A DNA stretch of 64,000 nt from an uncultured Acidaminococcus sp. (GTDB lineage: Bacteria; Bacillota; Negativicutes; Acidaminococcales; Acidaminococcaceae). This document shows positions 42,331 to 49,979 of this stretch, one piece after another. A program made the translations under genes and the position numbers. The notes beneath the pieces were generated by a model. It worked only from the letters and a program-made list of their open reading frames with translations, did no database searches and had not been told where the DNA came from. Numbering within the stretch: position 1 is the stretch's first letter; each line of letters starts with the position of its first letter. The stretch spans positions 49,736 to 113,735 of the forward strand of contig OMYF01000012.1 in NCBI GenBank assembly GCA_900315205.1, given 5' to 3'.

Positions 42331-42374
42331 TATGCATTGATTATAGCGACGTTTGTTGCTATAATCAATGCATA
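42331..42374. promoter_or_regulatory. Palindromic bidirectional promoter/operator between the ODP-type gene and tetR
   Basis: TATGCATTGATTATAGCGAC (42331-42350), then GTTT, then the reverse complement with one mismatch (42355-42374). Each strand carries TTGATT, 17 bp, TATAAT: plus -35 at 42337-42342 and -10 at 42360-42365; minus -35 at 42368-42363 and -10 at 42345-42340. Each -10 overlaps the opposite -35. The TetR product of the right-hand gene is the likely ligand. Confidence 0.85.
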
Positions 42375-42411
42375 AAGCCAAGGATGCAACAAAGAGAGGT
42401 AAATTGTCGCT

Positions 42412-42951
42412 ATGCGCATAAAAGGGTTGAACGATGAACTTATCAAGCAATATATTACGGAAAGCCTGCTAATCCTGATGGAATCCAGGAAATATGAAAA
42501 AATCACGATAACTGAAATCACAAATAAGGCTGGCGTGAACCGGTCCAGTTATTACCGCCATTTCGAAACAAAAGAAGATATCATCCGTTTTTATCTGATG
42601 AGTATCATGCATGAATATATGGATAAATACCGCCAGAACGGCAGTCCTGACTTTGCCTCTTATATTCTCCAGATGTTTCGGACATTTGCTGAACATCGAA
42701 AGGATTTGATGCTCATTCACCATAATAGTCTTACTTACCTGTTTTTGGATGTCTTAAACACCTGCTTTCACTTTGATGATATCACCTTGTCTACACGTGA
42801 CAAACAGTATGAAGCCGCTTATCATATCGGTGGTATTTACAATGATATGTTGCTTTGGATGAATCATGAAATGACAGAAACGCCGGAACAGATGACTGCT
42901 TCGGTACTTTCTTTTCATCCAAAAGGAACTTTTACCCTTGCTGCACTCTGA
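42412..42951 (+). CDS. TetR/AcrR-family transcriptional regulator
   Basis: 179 residues. The N-terminal HTH (ITESLLILMESRKYEKITITEITNKAGVNRSSYYRHFETKEDIIRFYL, residues ~15-62) is standard for TetR proteins; the C-terminal ligand domain resembles the TetR_C_33 / DhaS-like group. It is divergent from the metallo-beta-lactamase-fold gene and probably represses both through the palindrome. The leader from the predicted transcription start is only about 40 bases. Confidence 0.9.
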   Translation: MRIKGLNDELIKQYITESLLILMESRKYEKITITEITNKAGVNRSSYYRHFETKEDIIRFYLMSIMHEYMDKYRQNGSPDFASYILQMFRTFAEHRKDLMLIHHNSLTYLFLDVLNTCFHFDDITLSTRDKQYEAAYHIGGIYNDMLLWMNHEMTETPEQMTASVLSFHPKGTFTLAAL

Positions 42952-43029
42952 ATCCAGACAGCATTCCCACCGTTACACCAAACCGACTTTTACATTTTTT
43001 CTGAAAGAAGATTCGCCCGCCTTAACTGT

Positions 43030-43076
43030 TTGTATTTCCGTCATATCTATATTATAATATCTCTAAAAGACGGAAA
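43030..43076 (+). promoter_or_regulatory. Promoter and inverted repeat of the S24 repressor gene
   Basis: TTGTAT (43030-43035), 17-bp spacer, TATAAT (43053-43058). TTTCCGTC (43035-43042) and GACGGAAA (43069-43076) form an exact inverted repeat centred on the -10, fitting autorepression by the encoded dimer. Confidence 0.7.
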
Positions 43077-43108
43077 AACTGAGCAATGTAAAATGAGGCG
43101 GACCTTTT

Positions 43109-43726
43109 ATGAAAAGCATAGGCGAACGAATCAAAGATGCACGAAAATCAGCAGGATTAACACAATTAAAACTGGCAAAAAAAACGGATCTTTCCCGCTC
43201 TTATATCGGGGATATAGAAAAGGATAGGTATAACCCCAGTGTTTCCACATTGCAATTGATTGCTGCAGCAACAAATACCCCATTAGAGGATTTACTTCCA
43301 TCAACAAAGACTGCATCCTCCACAGGCCGCGGCGTCCGCATCCCGGTTCTGGGTCGTGTCGCAGCCGGCATCCCTATCGGAACTGTGGAAGAAATACTTG
43401 ATTATGAAGAAATCACCCCAGAGCTTGCGGCAACGGGCGATTTTTTTGCCCTGCTAGTCCGGGGTGATTCAATGGATCCAACGTTAAAAGACGGGGATGT
43501 CGTCATCGTCAGGGAGCAGCCGACCGTAGACAGTGGGGACATTGCCATCGTTCTTGTAAACGGCAACGACGCTACTGCCAAAGAAATAAAAGAAAGCCCC
43601 GCCGGCATCACCCTCATCGGTCATAACGTCGCTGTCTATACCCCTCAATTCTACTCCAACCATGACATAGAGTCTCTCCCCGTGCAGATCATCGGGAAAG
43701 TCGTCGAAATGCGTAGAAAGTTTTAG
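43109..43726 (+). CDS. Phage-type repressor with XRE HTH and S24 self-cleavage domain
   Basis: 205 residues. The XRE helix-turn-helix (residues ~5-62: IKDARKSAGLTQLKLAKKTDLSRSYIGDIE) is joined to a LexA/CI-like peptidase domain. The cleavage site Ala86-Gly87 (RVAAGIP), nucleophile Ser121 (GDSMDP) and Lys158 (NDATAKEI) are all present, so RecA-stimulated self-cleavage is possible. It would act as the induction switch of a mobile element or as an SOS-type regulator. It has its own promoter with a matching inverted repeat. The rhuM gene follows 17 bases on. Confidence 0.9.
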   Translation: MKSIGERIKDARKSAGLTQLKLAKKTDLSRSYIGDIEKDRYNPSVSTLQLIAAATNTPLEDLLPSTKTASSTGRGVRIPVLGRVAAGIPIGTVEEILDYEEITPELAATGDFFALLVRGDSMDPTLKDGDVVIVREQPTVDSGDIAIVLVNGNDATAKEIKESPAGITLIGHNVAVYTPQFYSNHDIESLPVQIIGKVVEMRRKF

Positions 43727-43743
43727 AAAGGAACATATATCAT

Positions 43744-44742
43744 ATGGACAACATTATCATATACAACACGGACGATGGCGCCGCCAGCGTCAAGCTCTAC
43801 GCCAACGATGGCACGGTCTGGCTCGCTCGCGCTGAAATCGCCGCTCTCTTTCAGAAAGACCGTTCAACAATTTCAAAGCATATCAAGAATATCTTCGATG
43901 AGGGAGAGTTGGTTGAAAAGAACAATGTGCATTTTTTGCACATTGATAATTCTAAGAAGCCAGTCGCCTTCTACAGCTTAGATGTTATCCTGGCTGTCGG
44001 CTTTCGGGTCCGTTCCCCGCGCGGCACCCAATTCCGCCGCTGGGCCAATACGACACTCAAAGAATATTTGCAAAAAGGCTTTGTCCTTGATGATGAACGC
44101 CTCAAGAATCCTGATGGCCGCCCGGACTATTTCGATGAACTGCTCGCCAGAATCCGTGACATCCGTGCCAGCGAAAAAAGATTCTACCAAAAACTGCGTG
44201 ACCTGTTCGCATTGTCTTCGGATTACGACAAAACAGACAAAACGACTTTACAATTTTTTGCTGAGACACAAAATAAGCTCATCTATGGCGTTACCGGGCA
44301 AACCGCTGCCGATTTAATTATGGCACGTGCCGATTCGCATAAGCCTAACATGGCCCTGACATCCTGGAGTGGAAATATTGTCCGAAAAAAAGATATTATC
44401 ATTGCCAAAAATTATCTCACTAACGACGAAATAGATTCCTTAAACCGTCTGGTCACCATCTTTTTGGAAAGTGCCGAATTACGCGTCAAATTGCGAAAAG
44501 ACCTGACACTGAGTTATTGGCGCAATACTGTAGATAAGTTGCTTACTGACCATGGTATTCCCCTTCTTTCGCACCATGGACATCATTCACGCGATGAAAT
44601 GAAAGATTTTATCAATGACGTTTACGAAGAGTTTGATGACAGAAGGAAAAAACAAGAGGCTCGTCAGGCAGATGAGGATGATCTTTATGAACTCGAAAAC
44701 GAAATTTCCTCTATTAAACATCGGAACCAATACAAGAAGTAA
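43744..44742 (+). CDS. RhuM-family protein
   Basis: 332 residues. The N-terminus (IIIYNTDDGAASVKLYANDGTVWLARAEIAALFQKDRSTISKHI) and the VGFRVRSPRGTQFRRWANTTLKEYLQKGF segment are diagnostic of the RhuM (virulence-associated, SPI-3) family found on genomic islands. The C-terminal part is helical and charged. Biochemical activity is unknown; the N-terminal region looks like a DNA-binding domain. It is probably cotranscribed with the S24 repressor. Confidence 0.88.
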   Translation: MDNIIIYNTDDGAASVKLYANDGTVWLARAEIAALFQKDRSTISKHIKNIFDEGELVEKNNVHFLHIDNSKKPVAFYSLDVILAVGFRVRSPRGTQFRRWANTTLKEYLQKGFVLDDERLKNPDGRPDYFDELLARIRDIRASEKRFYQKLRDLFALSSDYDKTDKTTLQFFAETQNKLIYGVTGQTAADLIMARADSHKPNMALTSWSGNIVRKKDIIIAKNYLTNDEIDSLNRLVTIFLESAELRVKLRKDLTLSYWRNTVDKLLTDHGIPLLSHHGHHSRDEMKDFINDVYEEFDDRRKKQEARQADEDDLYELENEISSIKHRNQYKK

Positions 44743-44850
44743 GCCCATGATTATCGACCCGGGCTGCAGTAATCCCACGTATGCCGTCATCATTCCCGGC
44801 CACAAAATCATCGGCGAAGTCCGCCACATCGCATCATGGTCAAACAAGTT
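44743..44850 (+). other. Gene-free stretch with a short coding-like remnant
   Basis: After rhuM the composition becomes GC-rich again. A plus-strand frame from 44749 (MIIDPGCSNPTYAVIIPGHK) has native-looking third positions but no ribosome site and fades into the terminators at 44856-44927. It may be the stump of a core gene at the island boundary. No family recognised. Confidence 0.25.
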
Positions 44851-44855
44851 AAGCA

Positions 44856-44888
44856 TAAAAAGCAGGCAGGACCATTACTGGCCCTGCC
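44856..44888 (-). terminator. Terminator after rumA
   Basis: Minus strand GGCAGGGCC pairs with GGTCCTGCC (44888-44865), then TGCTTTTTA. It lies about 70 bases downstream of the rumA stop. Confidence 0.8.
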
Positions 44889-44894
44889 AATCAA

Positions 44895-44927
44895 ATGAGA
44901 GCTGTCTATCACACGGCTCTCATTTTT
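44895..44927 (+). terminator. Plus-strand terminator after the rhuM region
   Basis: ATGAGAGC (44895-44902) pairs with GCTCTCAT (44916-44923), followed by TTTTT. Confidence 0.75.
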
Positions 44928-44955
44928 CTGTTTCCTTTGCTTCTTTCCAGACACT

Positions 44956-46338
44956 CTATTCTTTTACCCGTGACATCAATGCCACCGACTCGACGTGGGC
45001 AGTCTGGGGAAACATATCCACGGGCTGGACCTGACGGATCTTGTAGCCGCCGCTGCAGAGGATGGCGGCATCACGGGCAAGGGAGGCGGGGCCGCAGGAG
45101 ACATAGACAACACGCTGGGGCCTGACGGCCAGGATGGCCTTCAGGACTTTTGCGTCGCAGCCGGCACGGGGCGGGTCCAGGACGATCACGTCCGGCTGCA
45201 CACCTTCCCTGACGAGACGGGGCAGTTCCACGGCGGCATCGGCGCAGATGAATTCACTGTTAGTGATCCGGTTCTGACGGGCATTCTTCCTGGCATCCTG
45301 GATGGCAGGGGCCACGATCTCGATGCCCAGGGCATGCCGGGCTTTCTGGGCCAGGAAGAGGGTGATGGTGCCGGTCCCGCAGTACAGGTCGATGACGTTT
45401 TCCCGGCCCGTGAGCGCTGCATAATGCAGCGCGGTCTGATAGAGGGTTTCGGCCTGGCGTGTATTGACCTGGAAAAAAGACAGGGGAGAGATGGTAAAAG
45501 TCAGTGCTCCCAGCCGGTCATGGATGGTGCCGGGACCATGGATGATCCTGCTTTTGGGTCCCAGGATGACATTGGTATGCCGCGTATTGATGTTCTGGAC
45601 CAGGGTCACGAATCCGGGCAGGTCCTGCTTCAGCAGGGAAACAAGCTGTTTCAGATGGGGAATCCGGTCCGTGTTCGTCACGAGGACCACCATGATTTCT
45701 CCCGTGTGGACACCGACCCGGCCCATGATATGGCGGATCATGCCTGTCCGGGCATCCTCGTCCAGGGCGGGGATGTGGTATTCTTCCATCCAGTGCCGGA
45801 CGATGGCTGTGATCCTGTTGTTGGCCTCTGCCTGGATGAGGCAGTCATCCACATTGATGACGCGGTGCGTTCCCTGGGCGTAGCAGCCGATCTGCAGTTC
45901 ATGGCGGCTGTTTTCCGCAGCGGGCACCTGCATCTTGTTGCGGTAATGCCAGGGCATTTCAGCACCCAGCGTGGCGTTGACATTGATGCCCGAGAAATGC
46001 CCGATCCGTTCCAGTGCGTCGATGACGGTCTGCCGTTTCTGGATCAGCTGGGCCGGGTAGGAAAGGTGCTGCAGCTGACAGCCGCCGCAGGCTTCGTAGA
46101 CGGGGCAGGCCGGTTTTACCCGGTCGGGTGAGGGGATGAGGACCTTTTCCAGCTTTGCCAGGCCGTAGGCTTTCTTGACAAGTGTTGCCGTGGCAGTGAC
46201 GCGCTCACCGGGGAGCGCACCGGGGATAAAAAAGGTAAATCCTTTCACTTTACCGACACCCTCGCCGGAGCTGCCAAGGCCTGTGATCGTCGCTTCGATA
46301 TGTTGTTTTGGTGTGAAATGGATTTTTTCGTTATTCAT
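44956..46338 (-). CDS. rlmD: 23S rRNA (uracil-5-)-methyltransferase, RumA/RlmD family
   Basis: 460 residues. A TRAM domain at the N-terminus (IEATITGLGSSGEGVGKVKGFTFFIPGALPGERV) is followed by a [4Fe-4S] cysteine set (CPVYEACGGCQLQHL), the SAM-binding NVIDLYCGTGTITLFLA, the catalytic VLDPPRAGCD (Cys) and the end DMFPQTAHVESVALMSR. It makes 5-methyluridine in 23S rRNA. The ATG at 46338 has GGAAG five bases upstream; the frame extends to 46449 without a start signal. The 3' end of this gene family is a known integration site for ICEs in streptococci. Confidence 0.93.
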   Translation of the reverse strand: MNNEKIHFTPKQHIEATITGLGSSGEGVGKVKGFTFFIPGALPGERVTATATLVKKAYGLAKLEKVLIPSPDRVKPACPVYEACGGCQLQHLSYPAQLIQKRQTVIDALERIGHFSGINVNATLGAEMPWHYRNKMQVPAAENSRHELQIGCYAQGTHRVINVDDCLIQAEANNRITAIVRHWMEEYHIPALDEDARTGMIRHIMGRVGVHTGEIMVVLVTNTDRIPHLKQLVSLLKQDLPGFVTLVQNINTRHTNVILGPKSRIIHGPGTIHDRLGALTFTISPLSFFQVNTRQAETLYQTALHYAALTGRENVIDLYCGTGTITLFLAQKARHALGIEIVAPAIQDARKNARQNRITNSEFICADAAVELPRLVREGVQPDVIVLDPPRAGCDAKVLKAILAVRPQRVVYVSCGPASLARDAAILCSGGYKIRQVQPVDMFPQTAHVESVALMSRVKE

Positions 46339-46347
46339 AGTGCTTCC

Positions 46348-46375
46348 ATTATATCGAGAATAAAGGACAGGTGCA
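46348..46375 (-). promoter_or_regulatory. rlmD promoter, extremely close to the start codon
   Basis: Minus strand TTGCAC (46375-46370), 16-bp spacer, TATAAT (46353-46348). Transcription would start about 3 bases before the ATG at 46338, so the mRNA would be nearly leaderless if this promoter is used. Confidence 0.55.
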
Positions 46376-46458
46376 ATGAAATGGAACCGGAAGGTTTCAG
46401 AGGTCGGACTGGCATTAAAAAAAGTTATCGTTTTTTCAAATTTTACCAAAATTTTTCA

Positions 46459-46527
46459 TTGACAGAAATCCCATTTATCTACTACCATATAAGTAAAGAG
46501 GCGCGACCTGCTGGCTGGCGCCTTTTT
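46459..46527 (+). promoter_or_regulatory. Promoter followed directly by a terminator, upstream of crcB
   Basis: TTGACA (46459-46464) with a weak -10 TACCAT (46483-46488, 18-bp spacer). AGGCGC (46499-46504) pairs with GCGCCT (46518-46523) and is followed by TTTTT. A second small hairpin, ACATGAAA/TTTCGTGT then TTTTT, lies at about 46541-46562. The transcript before the first terminator would be only ~30 nt. The conserved fluoride-riboswitch sequence was not found, although the next gene is crcB. Confidence 0.45.
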
Positions 46528-46609
46528 CTAAAATTCAACATGAAACATATTTCGTGTTTTTGATGCTGAAATTTGGAAAAGTAGTAAATTCATGCAAAGG
46601 GAGATGACA

Positions 46610-46993
46610 ATGGGTGAACTGAAGTTATTATTGTATGTGGCCGTTGGAGGAGCGCTGGGATCTGTATGCCGCTATATGGCAGCGGGTTTTTTGAAAGATA
46701 CCGGAAACGGGACATTTCCGTGGCACATGATTTTCGTCAATACGTTCGGGTGCCTGCTCGTCGGATTTTTTGTCTCGGTCCTGTATGCAAAGCTGCCCCA
46801 TCCCCGCTGGGTATCCCTGTTTTACTGGGGATTCATCGGAGGGTTTACCGCGTTTTCCTCTTTTATCAAAGAAGGGATGCACTTTTTCCTGTCCGGCGAA
46901 CACGTGACGGGACTGCTGTATCTGGTCCTGCAGAATTCGCTGGGTCTTGCAGCGGGCGTATGTGCCTTCTGGATCGGGCGGGTCCTGCTTTGA
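46610..46993 (+). CDS. crcB: Fluoride ion channel/exporter CrcB (Fluc)
   Basis: 127 residues, four membrane segments. Fluc signatures are present: GGALGSVCRYMAAGF at the N-terminus, TFPWHMIFVNTFGCLLVGFF (the conserved Asn of the pore) and GFIGGFTAFSSFIKEG (Phe box and Na+ site). It lets fluoride leave the cell. The ATG at 46610 lies six bases after AAGGGAG; ATG codons at 46592 and 46604 are badly placed. Confidence 0.92.
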   Translation: MGELKLLLYVAVGGALGSVCRYMAAGFLKDTGNGTFPWHMIFVNTFGCLLVGFFVSVLYAKLPHPRWVSLFYWGFIGGFTAFSSFIKEGMHFFLSGEHVTGLLYLVLQNSLGLAAGVCAFWIGRVLL

Positions 46994-47095
46994 ACGGGCT
47001 GCATGCATCATAACAGAAGGGATCCCCTGTCCGGTGACGGACATTGCACTCCCGGCAGAGACGGTATGAGCAATCGATGGAAGGTGACTCTTCTT

Positions 47096-48199
47096 ATGTC
47101 GTTTCGTATGTTTTTCCTGATCTGCACCTGTATCGGGATGGTTGGTACGGCCCTTTCCTGGCTGATGTACCGGACCGGTCTGGCCTTTCTGAGACCATAC
47201 TGGACCCTTGCACTGTGCCTGGCGGGTCCGGCCATTTTCGGATTTTCCAATATTTTCCTCAATCTGCTGCCGATCCGTCTGACTCGTATCCTGGCCTGGA
47301 TCGGCGGGGTCTGGATGGGATTCATTTTTTATTCTTTTCTTTTTCTGGCAGTCTTTGCGGCTCTGTATCTGCTGGGACGCATTGCCGGCTGGCCGGCACT
47401 GGCACCGGCTGCATCCACAGTCATCCTGGGTGTTGTCATCCTCGTGACGGGTCTGGGCGTGTGGCAGGTCCTCCATCCCAATGTGCGGCGTTATACGCTG
47501 CGGACCTACAAGCCCATCAGCCGGCCGTACCGCCTTGTCTTTGTTTCGGACATCCATTTCGGCACGCTCTTTGGAGTGTCCCACGGAGTCAGGCTGGCCA
47601 GCCTGGTGAACCGGGAAGATCCGGACCTTGTCATCATCGGCGGCGATATCGTGGACCGGGATCTTGATTTTGTCCTGCGTGAGGGAAGCCTGACGACGCT
47701 GCGTCATATGAAAGCGCCCATGGGGATCTTTTCCGTGATCGGCAACCACGATCTGGCCAATGGCACGGGCGGACAGGAACGGACGTATCTGGAGAAGCTG
47801 GGCATCCATTTCCTGATCAATGATTCCATACCCCTCAATCAGGATATCTGGATGACGGGCCTGGACGACTATCGATTTGGCAAACGGGACTATGATTTCC
47901 ATGTCACGGAAAAGGATAAGCTGAATCTGCTGGTGGAACACGAACCCATGCATATCCTGGAAGCTTCCCAGAAAGGGTTCGATATCTATCTTGCCGGTCA
48001 TACCCATGGCGGGCAGACCATACCGCTGAACCTTGTCATCCGGCAGATGTTCCTGCAGGAGTACGGGACGCGGCCCTGGGGCAATATGCTGGCGACCGTG
48101 ACGAGCGGGTTCGGACTTTCTGCCATGCCGCTGCGGCTGGGGGTTCCGCCCGAAATCGTGAGCATCACCGTGGAACCGGCCAGCCAGAAGAAAAAATGA
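47096..48199 (+). CDS. Membrane-anchored metallophosphoesterase
   Basis: 367 residues. About four hydrophobic N-terminal segments (residues ~1-125) precede a calcineurin-like domain with VSDIHFG, GGDIVDRD, VIGNHD and AGHTHGG, the complete two-metal site. It resembles YkuE/YaeI-type enzymes; possible substrates are UDP-diacylglucosamine, other envelope lipids or phosphodiesters. The start at ATG 47096 has AAGGTGA eight bases upstream; ATG 47066 or 47003 are alternatives. Confidence 0.85.
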   Translation: MSFRMFFLICTCIGMVGTALSWLMYRTGLAFLRPYWTLALCLAGPAIFGFSNIFLNLLPIRLTRILAWIGGVWMGFIFYSFLFLAVFAALYLLGRIAGWPALAPAASTVILGVVILVTGLGVWQVLHPNVRRYTLRTYKPISRPYRLVFVSDIHFGTLFGVSHGVRLASLVNREDPDLVIIGGDIVDRDLDFVLREGSLTTLRHMKAPMGIFSVIGNHDLANGTGGQERTYLEKLGIHFLINDSIPLNQDIWMTGLDDYRFGKRDYDFHVTEKDKLNLLVEHEPMHILEASQKGFDIYLAGHTHGGQTIPLNLVIRQMFLQEYGTRPWGNMLATVTSGFGLSAMPLRLGVPPEIVSITVEPASQKKK

Positions 48200-48206
48200 A
48201 ACAGGA

Positions 48207-48249
48207 AAAACGCGGGATGCGGGCCCTGAGGGCCTGCATCCCGCGTTTT
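48207..48249. terminator. Bidirectional terminator after the metallophosphoesterase gene
   Basis: AAAACGCGGGATGC (48207-48220) is exactly complementary to GCATCCCGCGTTTT (48236-48249), with an inner GGGCCC/GGGCC stem. It sits between convergent genes. Confidence 0.88.
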
Positions 48250-48352
48250 GATATAAAGAGGGAAGGCAGGGGAACCGGCTGCAGTCCGGTTTCCCGACAG
48301 TCCGGATACTGCTGCCAGCCGCCGTGGGCAGCTGCGTTTTTTCCGGCTGTGC

Positions 48353-49024
48353 TTACGTTTCTTCGGGATCTTTCAGCAGATGGAACTCGTTTTTCCTGTA
48401 ATCGATGAGCCCCTTCCTGTGCATCTTGCTCAGTTCGGCGCTCAGAGCGGAGCGGTCGACGCCCAGATAATCCGCCAGCTGCTGACGGTCGAAAGGGACG
48501 GTGATATGGCGGCTGTGCTGCCGGGCAGCCAGAAAGGAAAGATAACTGAGGACCCGCCCGCTGATCGTCTTGTGCGCGGTGTGGAGCATGCGCCGCGACA
48601 GGGCGAGATTCTTCCGTGCCATGATCCGCAGCAGGTTCTCGGCAAGGGCCTGATGGTGGGGGCAGGCCTGCGGACAGATTGTAAGGACTTTGTGGATATC
48701 CAGCATCAGGATGGACGTGGGCTGTGCTGCCAGGACATTGACCAGCAGCGGTTCGCCGTCCGTGCAGGCGTAGGCTTCGGCAAAAAGATCTCCCGGACCT
48801 GCCTGACCGATCAGGGTGCGGCTGCCCCAGAAATCGATGCTTTCGATCAGGACCTGTCCGGAAAGGACGATGCTTACGGTGCGGACCACATCGCCGGCCA
48901 TATGGATATAGGAACCTTTGTCGTAGGATTTTTGGACTGCACCGAGACAGGACAGGCGTTCTTCGATGCTTTCCGGCGGGATCCCCCTGAAGAAGTCCGT
49001 ATGGGATAAAAATGAAAAATCCAT
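48353..49024 (-). CDS. Crp/Fnr-family transcriptional regulator
   Basis: 223 residues. A cyclic-nucleotide-binding-type sensory domain (~15-130: LGAVQKSYDKGSYIHMAGDVVRTVSIVLSGQVLIESID) and a C-terminal HTH_Crp (~150-215: ISGRVLSYLSFLAARQ; FDRQQLADYLGVDRSALSAELSKMHRKGLI). There is no N-terminal Fnr cysteine cluster, but CPQACPHH in the middle could bind a cofactor. The ATG at 49024 has AAGGAG six bases upstream; an in-frame extension to 49132 lacks a site. It is divergent from an Fe-S protein gene, a pairing that suggests redox or nitrosative-stress control. Confidence 0.9.
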   Translation of the reverse strand: MDFSFLSHTDFFRGIPPESIEERLSCLGAVQKSYDKGSYIHMAGDVVRTVSIVLSGQVLIESIDFWGSRTLIGQAGPGDLFAEAYACTDGEPLLVNVLAAQPTSILMLDIHKVLTICPQACPHHQALAENLLRIMARKNLALSRRMLHTAHKTISGRVLSYLSFLAARQHSRHITVPFDRQQLADYLGVDRSALSAELSKMHRKGLIDYRKNEFHLLKDPEET

Positions 49025-49037
49025 GGCATTCTCCTTT

Positions 49038-49053
49038 TGTTGTAATAACAACA
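49038..49053. promoter_or_regulatory. Palindrome between the Crp/Fnr regulator and the Fe-S protein gene
   Basis: TGTTGT AATA ACAACA is an exact inverted repeat, close to the form of Crp/Fnr half-sites, lying 14 bases upstream of the regulator ATG. A TTGACT at 49059-49064 and TATACT at 49075-49080 face the Fe-S gene but with only 10 bp between them, so the plus promoter is uncertain. Confidence 0.6.
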
Positions 49054-49170
49054 TCGTTTTGACTGTTTTTATCGTATACTTCTGCTTAAAGAAATGCAAG
49101 GACAAGTCCCGCCGGGCGGAACTTGTACCCAAAGAGAGAACTGGCTGTACATACAGGAGGAGAATACAGG

Positions 49171-49950
49171 ATGAAACGGAGAATTATCCATATCGATCGG
49201 GAAAAATGCAATGGCTGCGGGCTTTGTGCCGCTGCCTGTCACGAAGGCGCCATCGCCATGGTGGACGGCAGGGCGAAGCTGATGCGGGATGACTACTGTG
49301 ACGGGCTGGGGGACTGCCTGCCCCATTGCCCGACAGGGGCGATCACTTTTGAGGAGCGGGAAGCCGTGCCGTATGACCGCGCTGCCGTGGAGGCCCATCT
49401 GGAAAAGCAGGGGAAGAAGCCGGCTGCATCGGGCTGCCCCGGCAGCAGGGTGAAAGTGCAGCTTCCGGGAGGCTGTCCCGGAAGCCGGGTGCGGGTCATG
49501 GCTCCGGCCGCTGCCGGCTGCCCGGGTACGCGGACAGGACGCATGGAACCGGCTCAGGCCGCCGGGCCGGTTGTCAGGACGAGCCGGCTGGCACAGTGGC
49601 CGGCGCAGATCAAGCTGGTCCCCGTGAATGCGCCTTTCTTTGCAGGCGCCAAACTGCTCATCGCGGCGGACTGCACCGCTTATGCCTATGCCAATATGCA
49701 CGAGGAGTTCATGAAAGATCATATCACCCTCATTGGCTGCCCCAAGCTCGATGCAGTGGATTACTCCGAGAAACTGACGGCCATCCTCAGAGAAAACGAT
49801 ATCCGCAGCATTACGCTGACCCGCATGGAAGTCCCCTGCTGCGGCGGCCTGGAACACGCACTGGTCAGGGCGCTGCAGGCAAGCGGCAAGGTCATTCCCT
49901 GGCAGGTCGTCACGATCTCGACGGACGGAAGGATCCTGGACCGGCGCTGA
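49171..49950 (+). CDS. 4Fe-4S ferredoxin-type protein with Cys-Pro-Gly repeats
   Basis: 259 residues. The N-terminal ferredoxin domain has two cysteine sets, CNGCGLCAAACHEGA and a modified CDGLGDCLPHCPTGA. A linker carries three repeats of GCPG(S/T)R (near residues 90, 104 and 119). The C-terminal half (KLLIAADCTAYAYANMHEEF; LIGCPKLDAVDYSEKLTAIL; EVPCCGGLEHAL) adds more cysteines and looks like a redox domain. Related proteins occur in anaerobes beside Crp/Fnr regulators, but the activity is unknown. The ATG at 49171 follows AGGAGG by ten bases. Confidence 0.8.
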   Translation: MKRRIIHIDREKCNGCGLCAAACHEGAIAMVDGRAKLMRDDYCDGLGDCLPHCPTGAITFEEREAVPYDRAAVEAHLEKQGKKPAASGCPGSRVKVQLPGGCPGSRVRVMAPAAAGCPGTRTGRMEPAQAAGPVVRTSRLAQWPAQIKLVPVNAPFFAGAKLLIAADCTAYAYANMHEEFMKDHITLIGCPKLDAVDYSEKLTAILRENDIRSITLTRMEVPCCGGLEHALVRALQASGKVIPWQVVTISTDGRILDRR

Positions 49951-49979
49951 GAAGGGACGGACAGGAAAGAAAAAAGCTC

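Noticed and set aside
46380..46609. A standard fluoride riboswitch before crcB
   Set aside because: The conserved crcB-motif core (the GATG...GCC and GCTGATG...GCC blocks) is not visible; only promoter and hairpins remain.
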